The notes: a model not told the origin generated them from the sequence alone. A stretch of DNA of 64,000 nucleotides from Paenibacillus sp. JQZ6Y-1 (GCF_040719145.1 NZ_JBFDUZ010000003.1:1-64000), one strand, 5' to 3'; positions 39,165 to 49,135 are shown, counted from the stretch's first letter. Made by a program: numbers and translations.

Positions 39165-40421
39165 TCAGGCACTTTCTTCTTGTTTTTTATCTTTGCCGGT
39201 TTGGAGTTCAGGTACAACCTTGCTCTCCACAACCTGCTCGGTGATTACGCAACGAGTTACATCGTCACGCGATGGCACTTCGTACATCACGTCTAGCATA
39301 ATGCCTTCGATGATCGCACGCAGACCACGAGCACCTGTATTACGCTTGATCGCTTCGCGGGCAATAGCCTGCAATGCGCCTGGCTCGAATACGAGTTCTA
39401 CATTGTCCATTTCCAGCATTTTGGAATACTGTTTGGTCAGTGCATTTTTCGGTTCGGACAGGATACGTACCAGTGTCTCTTCATCCAGTGGTTCCAGTGC
39501 AGAAATAACCGGAAGACGACCAACGAACTCTGGAATCAGACCAAATTTGAGCAAGTCTTCTGGAAGAACCATGCTCAGGTATTCTCCGGCTTTCAGATCT
39601 TTTTGACCTTGATTGTCGGAGCTGAAACCAATTACTTTTTTACCGATCCGGCGCTTGATGTATTGTTCCAGACCATCAAATGCACCACCCACGATAAACA
39701 GGATGTTGGTTGTATCAATTTGAATAAATTCTTGATGAGGGTGTTTACGTCCGCCTTGCGGTGGAACGGAAGCAACCGTACCTTCCAGAATTTTCAGCAA
39801 TGCTTGCTGTACGCCTTCACCAGATACGTCACGAGTGATAGACGGGTTTTCGGATTTGCGTGCCACTTTATCGATTTCATCGATATAGATGATGCCGCGT
39901 TCCGCTTTTTCTACATCATAATCTGCCGCTTGAATCAGCTTCAGTAGAATGTTTTCCACGTCTTCACCGACATAACCGGCTTCCGTTAAGGAAGTCGCAT
40001 CAGCAATCGCAAACGGCACATTCAAGATGCGCGCCATTGTTTGCGCCAACAGCGTTTTACCAGAGCCGGTCGGACCAACGAGCATGATGTTACTTTTTTG
40101 CAGCTCGACGTCTTCGATTTTGCTCTGTGTATTCACGCGTTTGTAGTGGTTATATACAGCAACGGACAGGGATTTTTTTGCTTGCTCCTGACCGATGACA
40201 TATTGATCCAGAATCGAACGGATCTCTTGTGGTTTTGGAATGTCTTTCAGGTCCAGTTCTTCTTCATGACCCAGTTCTTCCTCCACGATCTCCGTGCATA
40301 GTTCGATACATTCATCGCAGATATATACGCCTGGACCCGCTACCAGTTTGCGGACCTGATCCTGCGATTTACCGCAAAAAGAACATTTGAGCTGTCCTTT
40401 TTCATCGTTGAATTTAAACAT
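39165..40421 (-). CDS. clpX: ATP-dependent Clp protease ATP-binding subunit ClpX
   Basis: AAA+ unfoldase that feeds ClpP. The 418-residue product has the N-terminal zinc domain with C13, C16, C35 and C38, Walker [13 protein letters not shown], Walker [11 protein letters not shown], the ClpP-binding IGF-type loop (VIGFSSDNQ region), and the sensor [10 protein letters not shown]. Transcribed with clpP, whose stop is 14 bp upstream. Confidence 0.97.
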   Translation of the reverse strand: MFKFNDEKGQLKCSFCGKSQDQVRKLVAGPGVYICDECIELCTEIVEEELGHEEELDLKDIPKPQEIRSILDQYVIGQEQAKKSLSVAVYNHYKRVNTQSKIEDVELQKSNIMLVGPTGSGKTLLAQTMARILNVPFAIADATSLTEAGYVGEDVENILLKLIQAADYDVEKAERGIIYIDEIDKVARKSENPSITRDVSGEGVQQALLKILEGTVASVPPQGGRKHPHQEFIQIDTTNILFIVGGAFDGLEQYIKRRIGKKVIGFSSDNQGQKDLKAGEYLSMVLPEDLLKFGLIPEFVGRLPVISALEPLDEETLVRILSEPKNALTKQYSKMLEMDNVELVFEPGALQAIAREAIKRNTGARGLRAIIEGIMLDVMYEVPSRDDVTRCVITEQVVESKVVPELQTGKDKKQEESA

Positions 40422-40435
40422 GTCTACACCCCTTT

Positions 40436-41026
40436 TTAGCTTGTGACAGGACGGGTAATAACCTTGTCGATCAGCCCGTATGATTTGGCTTCCTCAGCAT
40501 CCAGGAAGTAGTCACGATCCGTATCACGTTCAATTTTGTCCAGTGTCTGACCGGTGCGTTCCACATAAATCTGATTCAGTTTCTCGCGTGTTTTGATGAT
40601 CCATTCTGCATGAATCTTCATATCAGACGCTTGTCCACTGATGCCGCCAAGTGGCTGGTGAATCATCACTTCGCTGTTAGGCAGCGCGAAACGTTTGCCT
40701 GGTGCGCCAGCCGTCAGCAGCAGGGAGCCCATGCTTGCAGCCATTCCCATACAGATGGTGGACACATCCGGTTTAACGAATTGCATTGTATCGTATATAC
40801 CCATACCCGCTGTTACAGAACCACCGGGAGAATTGATGTACAGATGGATATCTTTCTCCGGGTCTTCAGCAGCAAGGAATAATAATTGTGCGATAACAAG
40901 ATTGGCTACATGATCATCGATCGCCGTATTCAAAAATATAATACGGTCCTTGAGCAATCTTGAGTAAATATCGTAAGATCGTTCACCTCTACTGGTTTGT
41001 TCAACAACCATAGGTACCAGACTCAT
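40436..41026 (-). CDS. clpP: ATP-dependent Clp protease proteolytic subunit ClpP
   Basis: Serine peptidase forming the tetradecameric barrel. The 196-residue product has catalytic S98 in [11 protein letters not shown]123 in MIHQPLGG and the Asp in the [11 protein letters not shown] block. The start at 41026 follows GAAAGAGGT; 17 upstream residues in the open frame are not conserved. Encoded directly before clpX. Confidence 0.97.
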   Translation of the reverse strand: MSLVPMVVEQTSRGERSYDIYSRLLKDRIIFLNTAIDDHVANLVIAQLLFLAAEDPEKDIHLYINSPGGSVTAGMGIYDTMQFVKPDVSTICMGMAASMGSLLLTAGAPGKRFALPNSEVMIHQPLGGISGQASDMKIHAEWIIKTREKLNQIYVERTGQTLDKIERDTDRDYFLDAEEAKSYGLIDKVITRPVTS

Positions 41027-41098
41027 AGAACCAACCTCTTTCTTATCCAGGAATATGACGACGGGAATTACACGCATCGAAATACGGATGCAATTTCT

Positions 41099-41127
41099 AT
41101 TTTAACATGTAGACTGCGCCATGTCAT
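41099..41127 (-). promoter_or_regulatory. sigma-A promoter of clpP-clpX
   Basis: Minus-strand -35 ATGACA (41122-41127), 17-base spacer, -10 TAAAAT (41099-41104), about 75 bp before clpP. Just upstream a 10-base inverted repeat CAAAGGTAAA / TTTACCTTTG (41133-41142 and 41196-41205) may be an operator; it only loosely resembles CtsR sites. Confidence 0.7.
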
Positions 41128-41243
41128 TTTTTCAAAGGTAAAGATTTGGAAAATATGTTGCAGTTCATAAATTCGCAACAGCAACTATTAACCAATTTAC
41201 CTTTGCCAAAACCTTCGCGCTAAAATAAGCCCCTAAATAGGGA

Positions 41244-41276
41244 AAAATAAGGCACGCAGATTATACGTGCCTTATT
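41244..41276 (-). terminator. terminator after tig
   Basis: AATAAGGCACG (41246-41256) pairs perfectly with CGTGCCTTATT (41266-41276). The minus-strand flank is TTTTTCCC. Confidence 0.88.
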
Positions 41277-41320
41277 CGTAGAGGTTGCACATTCATGCAA
41301 CCGGATGATATGAAATTGAA

Positions 41321-42634
41321 TTACTCAGCTTTTTCAGCTACTGCTTCTACTTCTTTGCTGCTGTCAACCAGAATTTCGATTGTTTTGCGCAGTTTGATTT
41401 CCTCAGACAGACTTGCCAGAGAACCATTCGCTGCCAGAATGCTGCGAACTTCCTCAGCGCTGCGTTGGAATTGAGAAGCCATTTTTTCCAGCTCTGCATC
41501 CACTTCTTCGTCGGAAACTTCAATGTTCTCGTCTTTTGCGATTTGCTCCAGTACGAGGTTGTTGCGTACACGTTTTGCAGCTTCTTCTTTCATTTGCTCT
41601 TTCAGGTCATCTGTTGTTTGACCAGAGAAACTTGTGTACATTTCCAGGTTCATACCTTGTTGACGAAGACGGTTGTCGAAGTCGCGAACCATGTTGTCAG
41701 TTTCGGAACTTACCATTGCATCTGGAATTTCGATTTCAGCGTTTTCAGCAGCTTTTTCAACAACAGCTGCTTCTTTTGCTGCTTTTACTTCGTTTTCTTT
41801 GCGGGAAGCGATTTGTTGTTTCAGATCTGCTTTGAATTCGTCCAGTGTGTCGAATTCGCTAACATCTTTGGCAAACTCATCGTCCAGCTCAGGCAGGTTT
41901 TTGCGTTTGATTTCATGCAGTTTTACTTTGAACACAGCTTCTTTACCAGCCAGTTCTGTTGCATGGTAGCTCTCAGGGAACGTTACAGTTACGTCTTTGA
42001 AGTCGCCAGTAGCCATACCAACTACTTGATCTTCAAAGCCTGGGATAAAGGAGTTAGAACCCAGTTCTAGGGAGTAACGCTCAGCTTGGCCGCCTTCAAA
42101 TGCTTCGCCATCTACAAAACCTTCGAAATCGATGGATACAGTGTCGCCATTTTCAGCAGCACCTTCTTCGATTACGGACAGTTCAGCATGACGTTGTTGC
42201 AGACGCTCCAACTCGCTAGCGATATCTTCTTCGGAAACTTCAACTGCGGAAACAGGAACTTCCAGACCTTTGTAGTCGCCCAGTTTCACTTCAGGTTTTA
42301 CCGTTACTTTTGCTTTGAATTTGAACGTTTTATCTTTTTCAAATTGCTCGATTTCGATTTCAGGACGATCGACAGGGAAGATGTCAGTTTCGTCGATTGC
42401 TTCGGAGTATGCTTCCGGCAGCAGGATATCGATTGCGTCGTTGTACAGGCTTTCGATGCCAAAACGAGCTTCGAAGATCGAACGAGGTACTTTACCTTTA
42501 CGGAAGCCCGGTACGTTCACGGATTTTACTACTTTGTTAAATGCTTTATCAATCGCTGCACTTACACGCTCTACAGCGACTTCTACTTCAAGAACACCAA
42601 GGTTCTTTTCTGTTTTTTCCCATTTTGCTGTCAT
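41321..42634 (-). CDS. tig: trigger factor (ribosome-bound chaperone, PPIase)
   Basis: Binds L23 at the ribosome exit and folds nascent chains. The 437-residue product has the ribosome-binding domain with VPGFRKGKVPRSIFEARFG (signature GFRxGKxP), the FKBP-type PPIase domain (about 150-240, NGDTVSIDFEGFVDGEAF) and a C-terminal helical cradle. The start at 42634 follows GGAGGGG at 11 bases; the upstream 11 residues of the frame are not conserved. Confidence 0.96.
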   Translation of the reverse strand: MTAKWEKTEKNLGVLEVEVAVERVSAAIDKAFNKVVKSVNVPGFRKGKVPRSIFEARFGIESLYNDAIDILLPEAYSEAIDETDIFPVDRPEIEIEQFEKDKTFKFKAKVTVKPEVKLGDYKGLEVPVSAVEVSEEDIASELERLQQRHAELSVIEEGAAENGDTVSIDFEGFVDGEAFEGGQAERYSLELGSNSFIPGFEDQVVGMATGDFKDVTVTFPESYHATELAGKEAVFKVKLHEIKRKNLPELDDEFAKDVSEFDTLDEFKADLKQQIASRKENEVKAAKEAAVVEKAAENAEIEIPDAMVSSETDNMVRDFDNRLRQQGMNLEMYTSFSGQTTDDLKEQMKEEAAKRVRNNLVLEQIAKDENIEVSDEEVDAELEKMASQFQRSAEEVRSILAANGSLASLSEEIKLRKTIEILVDSSKEVEAVAEKAE

Positions 42635-42801
42635 TTCAAGAATTCCCCTCCAACAAATATTTAACATGAATGATTTCGTTATTAGTTATATCATTTTCAC
42701 GTGCAGAATAACCACTATAGTATATACAACAATTCATGTTTTATCAAGTTCGTTTCTATATCCCTCTAAGGGACGGTTCCATACCTGCGGCACTAGCGTA
42801 T

Positions 42802-43782
42802 TCAGCGGGGCATTTGCCCAGATACGAACTGCTGTAGCGCGCGGTAAGCCTGCTCATATCGGAAACGGATGCTATCCGTCACGCCATACAATGTGCGCGT
42901 CTCTTCCTCATCACTAGAGCCTTCCAGCGTTTCGGCAACGGTCTGATGCAGAGCTGCTGCCCATACATCAATCTCAGCATCATCTCCGCGCGAGATATAC
43001 AGGTAATCCTGTGTGCCAAAGATGCTCATGATGAACTGCGACCATAGTTCCTGAGCAAAGTAGAACAGATTCGGCGCGCTAATCTCCGCCTTGTCTGATA
43101 CACGTTCCAAAATCTGAATAAACGACAGCGGAAACTCGGTCGGATCAAGCGGTACCGTTTCTACTTCCACATCGACGCGTTCATTGCGGTGCATATAATG
43201 TACAATGCCTCGATGTCCACGGCGACGCAGCGTTTGCAGTACACGGAATTGGATGAGTGGATGCAAATGTGTATCCTGCTGCAACCAGTTTACCATCCGT
43301 TCATCGATCTCTGGCTGCTCCAAATAGGATAATTGCTCTAATGCCAGCAGCGTACGCTCGGATATAGGGCGCTCCATAGCAGTTTTGAGCAGCTTCTCCT
43401 CATATTGACGATCTTCTGCTTGTTTGAGTCGAACCTTGTCTCGCATCAATTGTTCATTAGCGACCGATTCTTCTGTATCCGAATCGGCTTGTGGCACTGG
43501 TTCCTGATAATGATCTGCCGCTTCGGGGAACGTCGTACGGAGCCAGCCAAGCAATGACTCCCATTCCTCCAATTGACGTTCTTCCTGCCCCTGACATTGC
43601 AACAGGAATTGAAGTAGCTCCATCGCTTCCCGATAACGTTCCGTTTCCAACATCTTCGTTAACTCGACTTGATAATAATCAAGCGTCTTTGGAAAAAGCA
43701 CGACATTGCGATTGTGTTCTGTATGTGAATGCTTTGAATCAGCGATAACGACACCTCCTGCACTTCTTGCTTCTTTATGCAC
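42802..43782 (-). CDS. ysoA: YsoA-like protein (TPR-like, function unknown)
   Basis: 326-residue, mostly helical, acidic protein without a catalytic motif. Helical repeats of TPR type are likely at about 35-75 and 145-190. It lies just upstream of tig on the same strand, as ysoA does in Bacillus, and gene order is the main support. The start is uncertain: the frame opens at a GTG with a poor site, while a strong AGGAGG lies inside codons 8-10, seven bases before an in-frame ATC at codon 13. Confidence 0.7.
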   Translation of the reverse strand: MHKEARSAGGVVIADSKHSHTEHNRNVVLFPKTLDYYQVELTKMLETERYREAMELLQFLLQCQGQEERQLEEWESLLGWLRTTFPEAADHYQEPVPQADSDTEESVANEQLMRDKVRLKQAEDRQYEEKLLKTAMERPISERTLLALEQLSYLEQPEIDERMVNWLQQDTHLHPLIQFRVLQTLRRRGHRGIVHYMHRNERVDVEVETVPLDPTEFPLSFIQILERVSDKAEISAPNLFYFAQELWSQFIMSIFGTQDYLYISRGDDAEIDVWAAALHQTVAETLEGSSDEEETRTLYGVTDSIRFRYEQAYRALQQFVSGQMPR

Positions 43783-44042
43783 AACCTCATGATTATAGCA
43801 TAGCTTAACACAGCTGACAGCCGTGTTAAAATGCTGCGTGCCTATCGATTGTCACGACTAACTCCTTATCCACTATTAACACGCTGTCGTACAACGAAAC
43901 GGCTGCATCAATCATTGATTTTTCGCATACAAGAGCGGATGACAAGATCACGCATCGCTGTATTTGGATAAAATTAGCTTGCTTTCTTCCGTGCAACATG
44001 TTAATATATTTTTGTTGCGCTTGAAACGTTAATTTTATATTT

Positions 44043-44116
<74 letters not shown>

Positions 44117-44124
44117 TCACAGAG

Positions 44125-44160
44125 AAAAGCATCTCCGTTTATATGGAGATGCTTTTTTTT
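44125..44160 (+). terminator. terminator after the first tRNA-Arg
   Basis: AAAGCATCTCC pairs with GGAGATGCTTT, followed by a run of eight Ts on the plus strand. A-runs on the left make it usable by the alkA gene on the other strand too. Confidence 0.9.
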
Positions 44161-44183
44161 ATTAATTTCATTCCTTACACACG

Positions 44184-45290
44184 TCAATATAATACACGCC
44201 ACAGATAAAAGGTGGCATAAGATTCCCAATTGCTCCAGCCTGCGGATAGTTTCAATAATTCCTCACGTGTCGGCTTGGCAGCAGAGCCGGTCAAATGACG
44301 AATGACATTGTGTAGCCCTACGTCATCAATTGGAAATGCTGAAGGAATACGTAGACAACGCATCAATACATAGTTCGCTGTCCAAGGGCCGATCCCGCGG
44401 ATACGAGTCAGCATTTTCTCCGCTTCTCGATACCCTCCAGCAGCTAGCAGCTTCTCTTTGCTTAGCTCGCCGCTGGCAACGAGTCGGGCAGCGTGCAGAA
44501 TATATTCGCACTTTTTCACAGTCATGTGCATCAGTTCTAGATCGTCCATCTCCAGCACAGCAATGCGTTCGGCGGTTGGGAAGATACGATAGATTTCCCC
44601 TTCATATTCAACACTTTCGCCAAATGCTTCCGTCAATCGGCACTTTAATGTATGCGCATAACCAATATTGATCTGCTGACCGAGTATGCCCCAGCATAAC
44701 GTTTCAAACAGATCGGGAATGCCCATATTGCGCAATCCATAGAATGATTCCACCGCATGACCGAGCAGTACATCGCTACTTGCCAGCTTATAAAAGGGAA
44801 GTAGATCGATGCCTAGATCAAACCAATCGCTCACGTACGCGGCAACAGCGGCGCGTTCTATTTCGCCGCTTGGCGCGGTATCGCCAAGGAATTGAACAAT
44901 CATTTCACCCTGCTTCTCTTCATATATACGCAGCAATGGACGCGATTCGCCGACCGCCAGCGCTTTATACACATCATGGTCGCCAACGGTGAACAAACAC
45001 TCATTAGGGGAGCTGCGCAAAAATTCAATATTCATACGGAAGTTAAATTCTGCTGGTACTGGCAAGATCAGATGATCGCCATGATCCTCCCATTGTCCAT
45101 TCTCCTGGAATTGCTCAATTTCGGAAAGAGATAGACCGGCATAATATGGCGGAGCTTGATTGCCCGCTTGTTCTACTTGCTTCGGTTCGATGCCGGAGGG
45201 CGGCTGCATATTGGATTGTACTTGCTGCTCAGTGGATAGTAGGTGACGCTCTTGATCAGAAGATGATTGTTGATGATGTTGACCGGGCAT
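44184..45290 (-). CDS. alkA: DNA-3-methyladenine glycosylase II (AlkA type)
   Basis: Removes alkylated purines from DNA. The 368-residue product has an AlkA_N-like domain (about 60-180) and an HhH-GPD domain with ILGQQINIGYA, the hairpin RIRGIGPWTANYVLMR and the catalytic Asp in FPIDDVGL. The first ~45 residues are Gln/Ser/Glu-rich and not expected in the family, but AGGAGG lies 8 bases before the ATG, so the extension appears genuine. Converges on the tRNA terminator. Confidence 0.9.
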   Translation of the reverse strand: MPGQHHQQSSSDQERHLLSTEQQVQSNMQPPSGIEPKQVEQAGNQAPPYYAGLSLSEIEQFQENGQWEDHGDHLILPVPAEFNFRMNIEFLRSSPNECLFTVGDHDVYKALAVGESRPLLRIYEEKQGEMIVQFLGDTAPSGEIERAAVAAYVSDWFDLGIDLLPFYKLASSDVLLGHAVESFYGLRNMGIPDLFETLCWGILGQQINIGYAHTLKCRLTEAFGESVEYEGEIYRIFPTAERIAVLEMDDLELMHMTVKKCEYILHAARLVASGELSKEKLLAAGGYREAEKMLTRIRGIGPWTANYVLMRCLRIPSAFPIDDVGLHNVIRHLTGSAAKPTREELLKLSAGWSNWESYATFYLWRVLY

Positions 45291-45387
45291 GTTGGTATCC
45301 TCCTGTGTCCTGTCGGGTTGCTAAGATAGTAGATTATACATAGATAGTTGTTATATACCCGATTTTATGCCCAGTCGGACGACTGCA

Positions 45388-46683
45388 TTATTTTTGATAA
45401 AAGTGAACCAGCGTATCCACTTTAACTGGAAGCCCAGTACGAATGGCTTGGTTGGCAGCGATACCTGTCAAAATCGAGCGAGCGCCATCGGTATGATTGG
45501 CTGCGCGGTGGAACGGGTCTTCCTTCGGTTCACCGAACAGATCATTGAGCAGTACGGGATCGCCGCCGCCGTGACCGCCTGCTTGCTCCTCCACATGTAC
45601 CTCATACGGCTTGTCGAACATTGGGTATACGGTGATTCTTTTCCCTTCCAATGCGCCTTCGTCAGCTTTTTCACCGCCTGCGTTGACATATGATTTCTCC
45701 ACAATCTCCATTTCGATTCGTCCTTTGGTGCCGTTAAAGGCAATGCGGTATCCTTCCCATGGCATATAGGCATTCAAGGAATAGGTAAGCATTGCTTTAT
45801 TCCGATAACGTACGACTACACTCATCGTATCCTCAATACTGATTCCATCGCCAAATACGCTCTGATCGCGCTGGTATCCATCCTCATGCTCGGCATCCAG
45901 ATACATCGCTTTTAGATTGGGATTCTGGTCAAGGTGCAGAGCAAACGGATCATCCTTAGCATGCTCACTGCCAGTTGCCCGATTATAAAAGGAAGTCTGT
46001 CCACGTTGCTCGGCATTTTCACGTCCATAAAACAGTAAATCACCGAAGGCAAATACGATTTCCGGTTGCGAGTCGATCCAGAAATTCACTAGATCAAAAT
46101 GGTGCGTCGATTTGTGCACCAGCAGCCCACCACTGTTACGCTTATCTCGGTGCCAACGCCGGAAATAGTCGGCGCCATGCTGTGTGTTGAGCAGCCATTC
46201 AAAATGAATTGACGTTACCTGACCAATCACACCATCGCGGATTAACTCGCGTGCCTTGGTATGATGTGGTGCGTAACGATAATTGAATGTCACGCGCACC
46301 TGCTTGCCCGTACGCTGTACCGCATCAAGAATCTGCTGACATTTGTGCTCATCCACAGTCATTGGCTTTTCAGTAATCACATTGCAGCCCAGTTCCAAGG
46401 CATGAATTATATAATGATGATGCGTCCGGTCCACGCTTGTTACAATCACATCGTCTGGCTGCTTGTCCCGAATCATCTGCTCAAATTGGTCAGCGCTATA
46501 TACATCAATGGCAGGATGATCATATGTCCGTTCTAGCAATTGATTCGCATATCGTGCCCGTGTAGCATTTATATCGCAAAATGCCACCAGTTCTGCGGTT
46601 TCTCTAAAATCGCGTGCAATCGCTCCATAAAAAAATTCGGCGCGTCCACCCGTCCCTACTAATACATATCGCTTTTTGCCCAT
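45388..46683 (-). CDS. Gfo/Idh/MocA-family oxidoreductase
   Basis: Probable NAD(P)-dependent sugar or inositol-type dehydrogenase. The 431-residue product has the Rossmann start KRYVLVGTGGRAEFF (4-18), the catalytic EKP motif in VITEKPMTVDEH, and the long C-terminal alpha/beta domain with RRWHRDKRNSGGLLVHKSTH. Substrate unknown. The start at 46683 has GGGAGG 9 bases upstream; two in-frame ATGs lie closer to or before that site. Divergent from the AraC-type regulator, its likely controller. Confidence 0.87.
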   Translation of the reverse strand: MGKKRYVLVGTGGRAEFFYGAIARDFRETAELVAFCDINATRARYANQLLERTYDHPAIDVYSADQFEQMIRDKQPDDVIVTSVDRTHHHYIIHALELGCNVITEKPMTVDEHKCQQILDAVQRTGKQVRVTFNYRYAPHHTKARELIRDGVIGQVTSIHFEWLLNTQHGADYFRRWHRDKRNSGGLLVHKSTHHFDLVNFWIDSQPEIVFAFGDLLFYGRENAEQRGQTSFYNRATGSEHAKDDPFALHLDQNPNLKAMYLDAEHEDGYQRDQSVFGDGISIEDTMSVVVRYRNKAMLTYSLNAYMPWEGYRIAFNGTKGRIEMEIVEKSYVNAGGEKADEGALEGKRITVYPMFDKPYEVHVEEQAGGHGGGDPVLLNDLFGEPKEDPFHRAANHTDGARSILTGIAANQAIRTGLPVKVDTLVHFYQK

Positions 46684-46936
46684 CTTCATCTGCCTCCCAC
46701 TATGTTGAACTTCATTCACACACAGCTTAACAAAACAGGCGCTACCAATCGCCGCAAATGATGCCTTTTTTACAAACCCCGCATATTTTGTCGTGTTATA
46801 CTCCTTTTATGAGTAACGCTTACATATAACATCATGGTGTGTGACTGTACGAATATATCAATGATTTGAATCTGCGAAGGCGTATATAGAGACAGCTACA
46901 TGCCAGACTATTATGTATGTTTGGAGGGTAACTATA

Positions 46937-47833
46937 ATGACGATACACATTCCAGCTCTAGAGCAGCAAAGTAATCTTACCGATACACAGATGCCAGATG
47001 ATCTGGTCGCAGAATATGCGGCACGACAGCATTACTTTGCGATGAGTGGAGAACATTTGCATCCTCATTATGAGCTGTATCTTTTGTTAGCAGGAGAACG
47101 GCAATATTTTATCCGCGATCAAGTATATGCTGTGCATGCGGGTGATATTGTGTTCATTGGCAAGCATGAGCTACATCGTACCTTGCCCGGTGAGTTGCCA
47201 GAGCATGAGCGGATTGTGCTGTATTTTAATGATCATTTTGCTGCTAAACGACTAGGTAATCATGCGGAATGGTTGTTATCGTTATTTCAGCAACATGATC
47301 CAGTGTATCGAGTTCATTCGCGTGATCCTGCCATTCCTCTCATCGTTCAGCAGCTGGTACGTGAATTAAAAGTCCAAGAACAAGGCTATATGCTAATGGT
47401 TGAGCAGCTGGTTATTCAATTGCTACTGCATTGTGCGAGGCAGCCGTCCGATCAAACAAAACGTATAGATATAGCTACACGATCCGCCGTGCAGCAGCAA
47501 ATGTCGTCGGTAGCACGTCATATTCGCGAGCATTATGCCGAGCCACTTCCACTTCAGCAGCTGGCAGATCAATTCCATCTAAGCCCGGCTCATCTTAGTC
47601 GTATGTTTAAACGGACAACCGGATTTCCTATCACCGAATATATCAATACTATTCGAGTGCAGAAGGCGCGCGAACTACTCCAACATACCGATATGAAAAT
47701 TATTGATGTCTCAGCCGCTGCAGGCTTTGGCAATGTGTCGCATTTTGGCAAAGTATTTAAGCAGCTGTGCCATATGAATCCAAGGCAATATCGACAAACA
47801 GCATATAAAAAACAGGCGTTACCGCAGCAATAA
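46937..47833 (+). CDS. AraC-family transcriptional regulator
   Basis: The 298-residue product has an N-terminal cupin sensing domain (about 35-120, ELYLLLAGERQYFIRDQVYA and HAGDIVFIGKHELHR) and a C-terminal double helix-turn-helix (about 195-290) with LPLQQLADQFHLSPAHLSRM and the FGNVSHFGKVFKQLCHMNP signature. The start has GGAGG upstream. The 253-bp divergent gap to the oxidoreductase presumably holds its operators. Its terminator overlaps its last codons. Confidence 0.92.
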   Translation: MTIHIPALEQQSNLTDTQMPDDLVAEYAARQHYFAMSGEHLHPHYELYLLLAGERQYFIRDQVYAVHAGDIVFIGKHELHRTLPGELPEHERIVLYFNDHFAAKRLGNHAEWLLSLFQQHDPVYRVHSRDPAIPLIVQQLVRELKVQEQGYMLMVEQLVIQLLLHCARQPSDQTKRIDIATRSAVQQQMSSVARHIREHYAEPLPLQQLADQFHLSPAHLSRMFKRTTGFPITEYINTIRVQKARELLQHTDMKIIDVSAAAGFGNVSHFGKVFKQLCHMNPRQYRQTAYKKQALPQQ

Positions 47834-47854
47834 CGCGGTAGCGCCTGTTTTGTT
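47812..47854 (+). terminator. terminator overlapping the 3' end of the AraC gene
   Basis: ACAGGCGTTACCGC (47812-47825) pairs with GCGGTAGCGCCTGT (47835-47848), one G/T mismatch, followed by TTTGTT. The left arm encodes residues near the protein C-terminus. Confidence 0.9.
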
Positions 47855-47977
47855 ACTCTGATTCACTTCTATACATTCACTTCTATTACGTCCTACTATT
47901 CTAGGGTTCATTATCACTTTCCATTGATCAATGACAGATCATTGCTTTGGTACAGTATTGGATTGGTATACAGCAAT

Positions 47978-48430
47978 TTACATGGAATCGTGCGCAAGCG
48001 CGCGCAGCATTAGCGATACGGTCTGGTCGGGTTGTTGCACAGTCACCCAGTTTACAGCAAGTGTATGACGAACGCGTTCCAGTTGCTGTGCATCCAGCTG
48101 TAAACCATCTACTCGCCCTTCGCCTTCCACATAATCTGCACCTGCTTCCATATCCAATGCAAACAACAGCCAATTGCGTACACCGAGTACGGTATTGAAG
48201 GTCATTTGATACCCTTCTTGGATAGCGGCTTTTAACTGCTCGCCGTGCTCTGACGCATAATCTGCCCAAGCAATCATATCTAGCTCGGCGGCAGCAGCAT
48301 AGCCTTGCAGCAATTGTGGATTGCGTTGTTCCAACGCTTGTACTAACTGCTCATCCTGCACGCCTTCACGGCGTAAACGTTCGATACGGATAGCACTGTT
48401 TTGCGAAATTTTCACGAATGTTTCTGGCAT
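47978..48430 (-). CDS. hypothetical protein downstream of psiE-like gene
   Basis: 150-residue soluble, acidic, helical protein; I recognise no family. It begins MPETFVKISQNSAIRIERLR and contains LLFALDMEAGADYVEGEGRV. The start at 48430 has GGAGG 5 bases upstream; the open frame extends 21 residues further and would then overlap the psiE-like gene. Co-directional with that gene, 60 bp apart, so probably co-transcribed. Confidence 0.65.
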   Translation of the reverse strand: MPETFVKISQNSAIRIERLRREGVQDEQLVQALEQRNPQLLQGYAAAAELDMIAWADYASEHGEQLKAAIQEGYQMTFNTVLGVRNWLLFALDMEAGADYVEGEGRVDGLQLDAQQLERVRHTLAVNWVTVQQPDQTVSLMLRALAHDSM

Positions 48431-48489
48431 AATGTCCTCCATGGGAATGATAAGAATAGGATGGTACAACGGATCAGATATACGACGAA

Positions 48490-48903
48490 TCAATGATCAT
48501 GACGAATCGGGCGTGAATTGGATAAAAATAATGCGCCTAGCAGCACTAGAATGGCAATCGACCACAGCATCGTATTCATTGCATTATCGTAATCCACAAT
48601 AATCAGACGAATGATGGCAGTGATCCCAATATAGATGAAATAACGCAGCGGGAAATGAAAACCGCTTTTAAAGTATTTAATAATGAGCGCAATAAACTCA
48701 AAGTAGAGAAAGAAGACCAACAGTGTAGCCGTAAATTCATACGAGGTTGATGCTTGGTTGTCGAGAAAGATAAAGCTGAAAATATGCCAAGCTTCTTTGA
48801 ATAAGAAAAAACACAAGGTAAACGCAACCAGTCCCAGCGTTACATTCAGTACAGCCTGCAAAATAGCGGGAATTTTGTACACATAACGCATCCATCGTTC
48901 CAT
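48490..48903 (-). CDS. PsiE-like membrane protein
   Basis: 137-residue protein with four hydrophobic segments (about 13-35, 52-78, 87-104, 110-127). The RYFIYIGITAIIRLIIVD stretch matches the phosphate-starvation-inducible PsiE family as I know it. Biochemical function is unknown. GGGAGG lies 8 bases before the ATG. First of a two-gene unit with the 150-residue protein. Confidence 0.8.
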   Translation of the reverse strand: MERWMRYVYKIPAILQAVLNVTLGLVAFTLCFFLFKEAWHIFSFIFLDNQASTSYEFTATLLVFFLYFEFIALIIKYFKSGFHFPLRYFIYIGITAIIRLIIVDYDNAMNTMLWSIAILVLLGALFLSNSRPIRHDH

Positions 48904-49135
48904 TTATAATGCCTCCCGTTTTTACAGATATGGTGTTTGAATGATTGAAAAGATAACAGTGAATAAAGTATACATTTTACTGAAACCTGCTGCAATGCCA
49001 TCATTTTGTTACAGGAAGCTCGTTTTTATTAGGATCATCTGCTGACTGCTACTAATTGAGCCCAAAACCTGCGTGTATAGGCTTTGCCTATCGCCTATAC
49101 ATCATACATCATACATCAATAGGAGTGATTTACCG

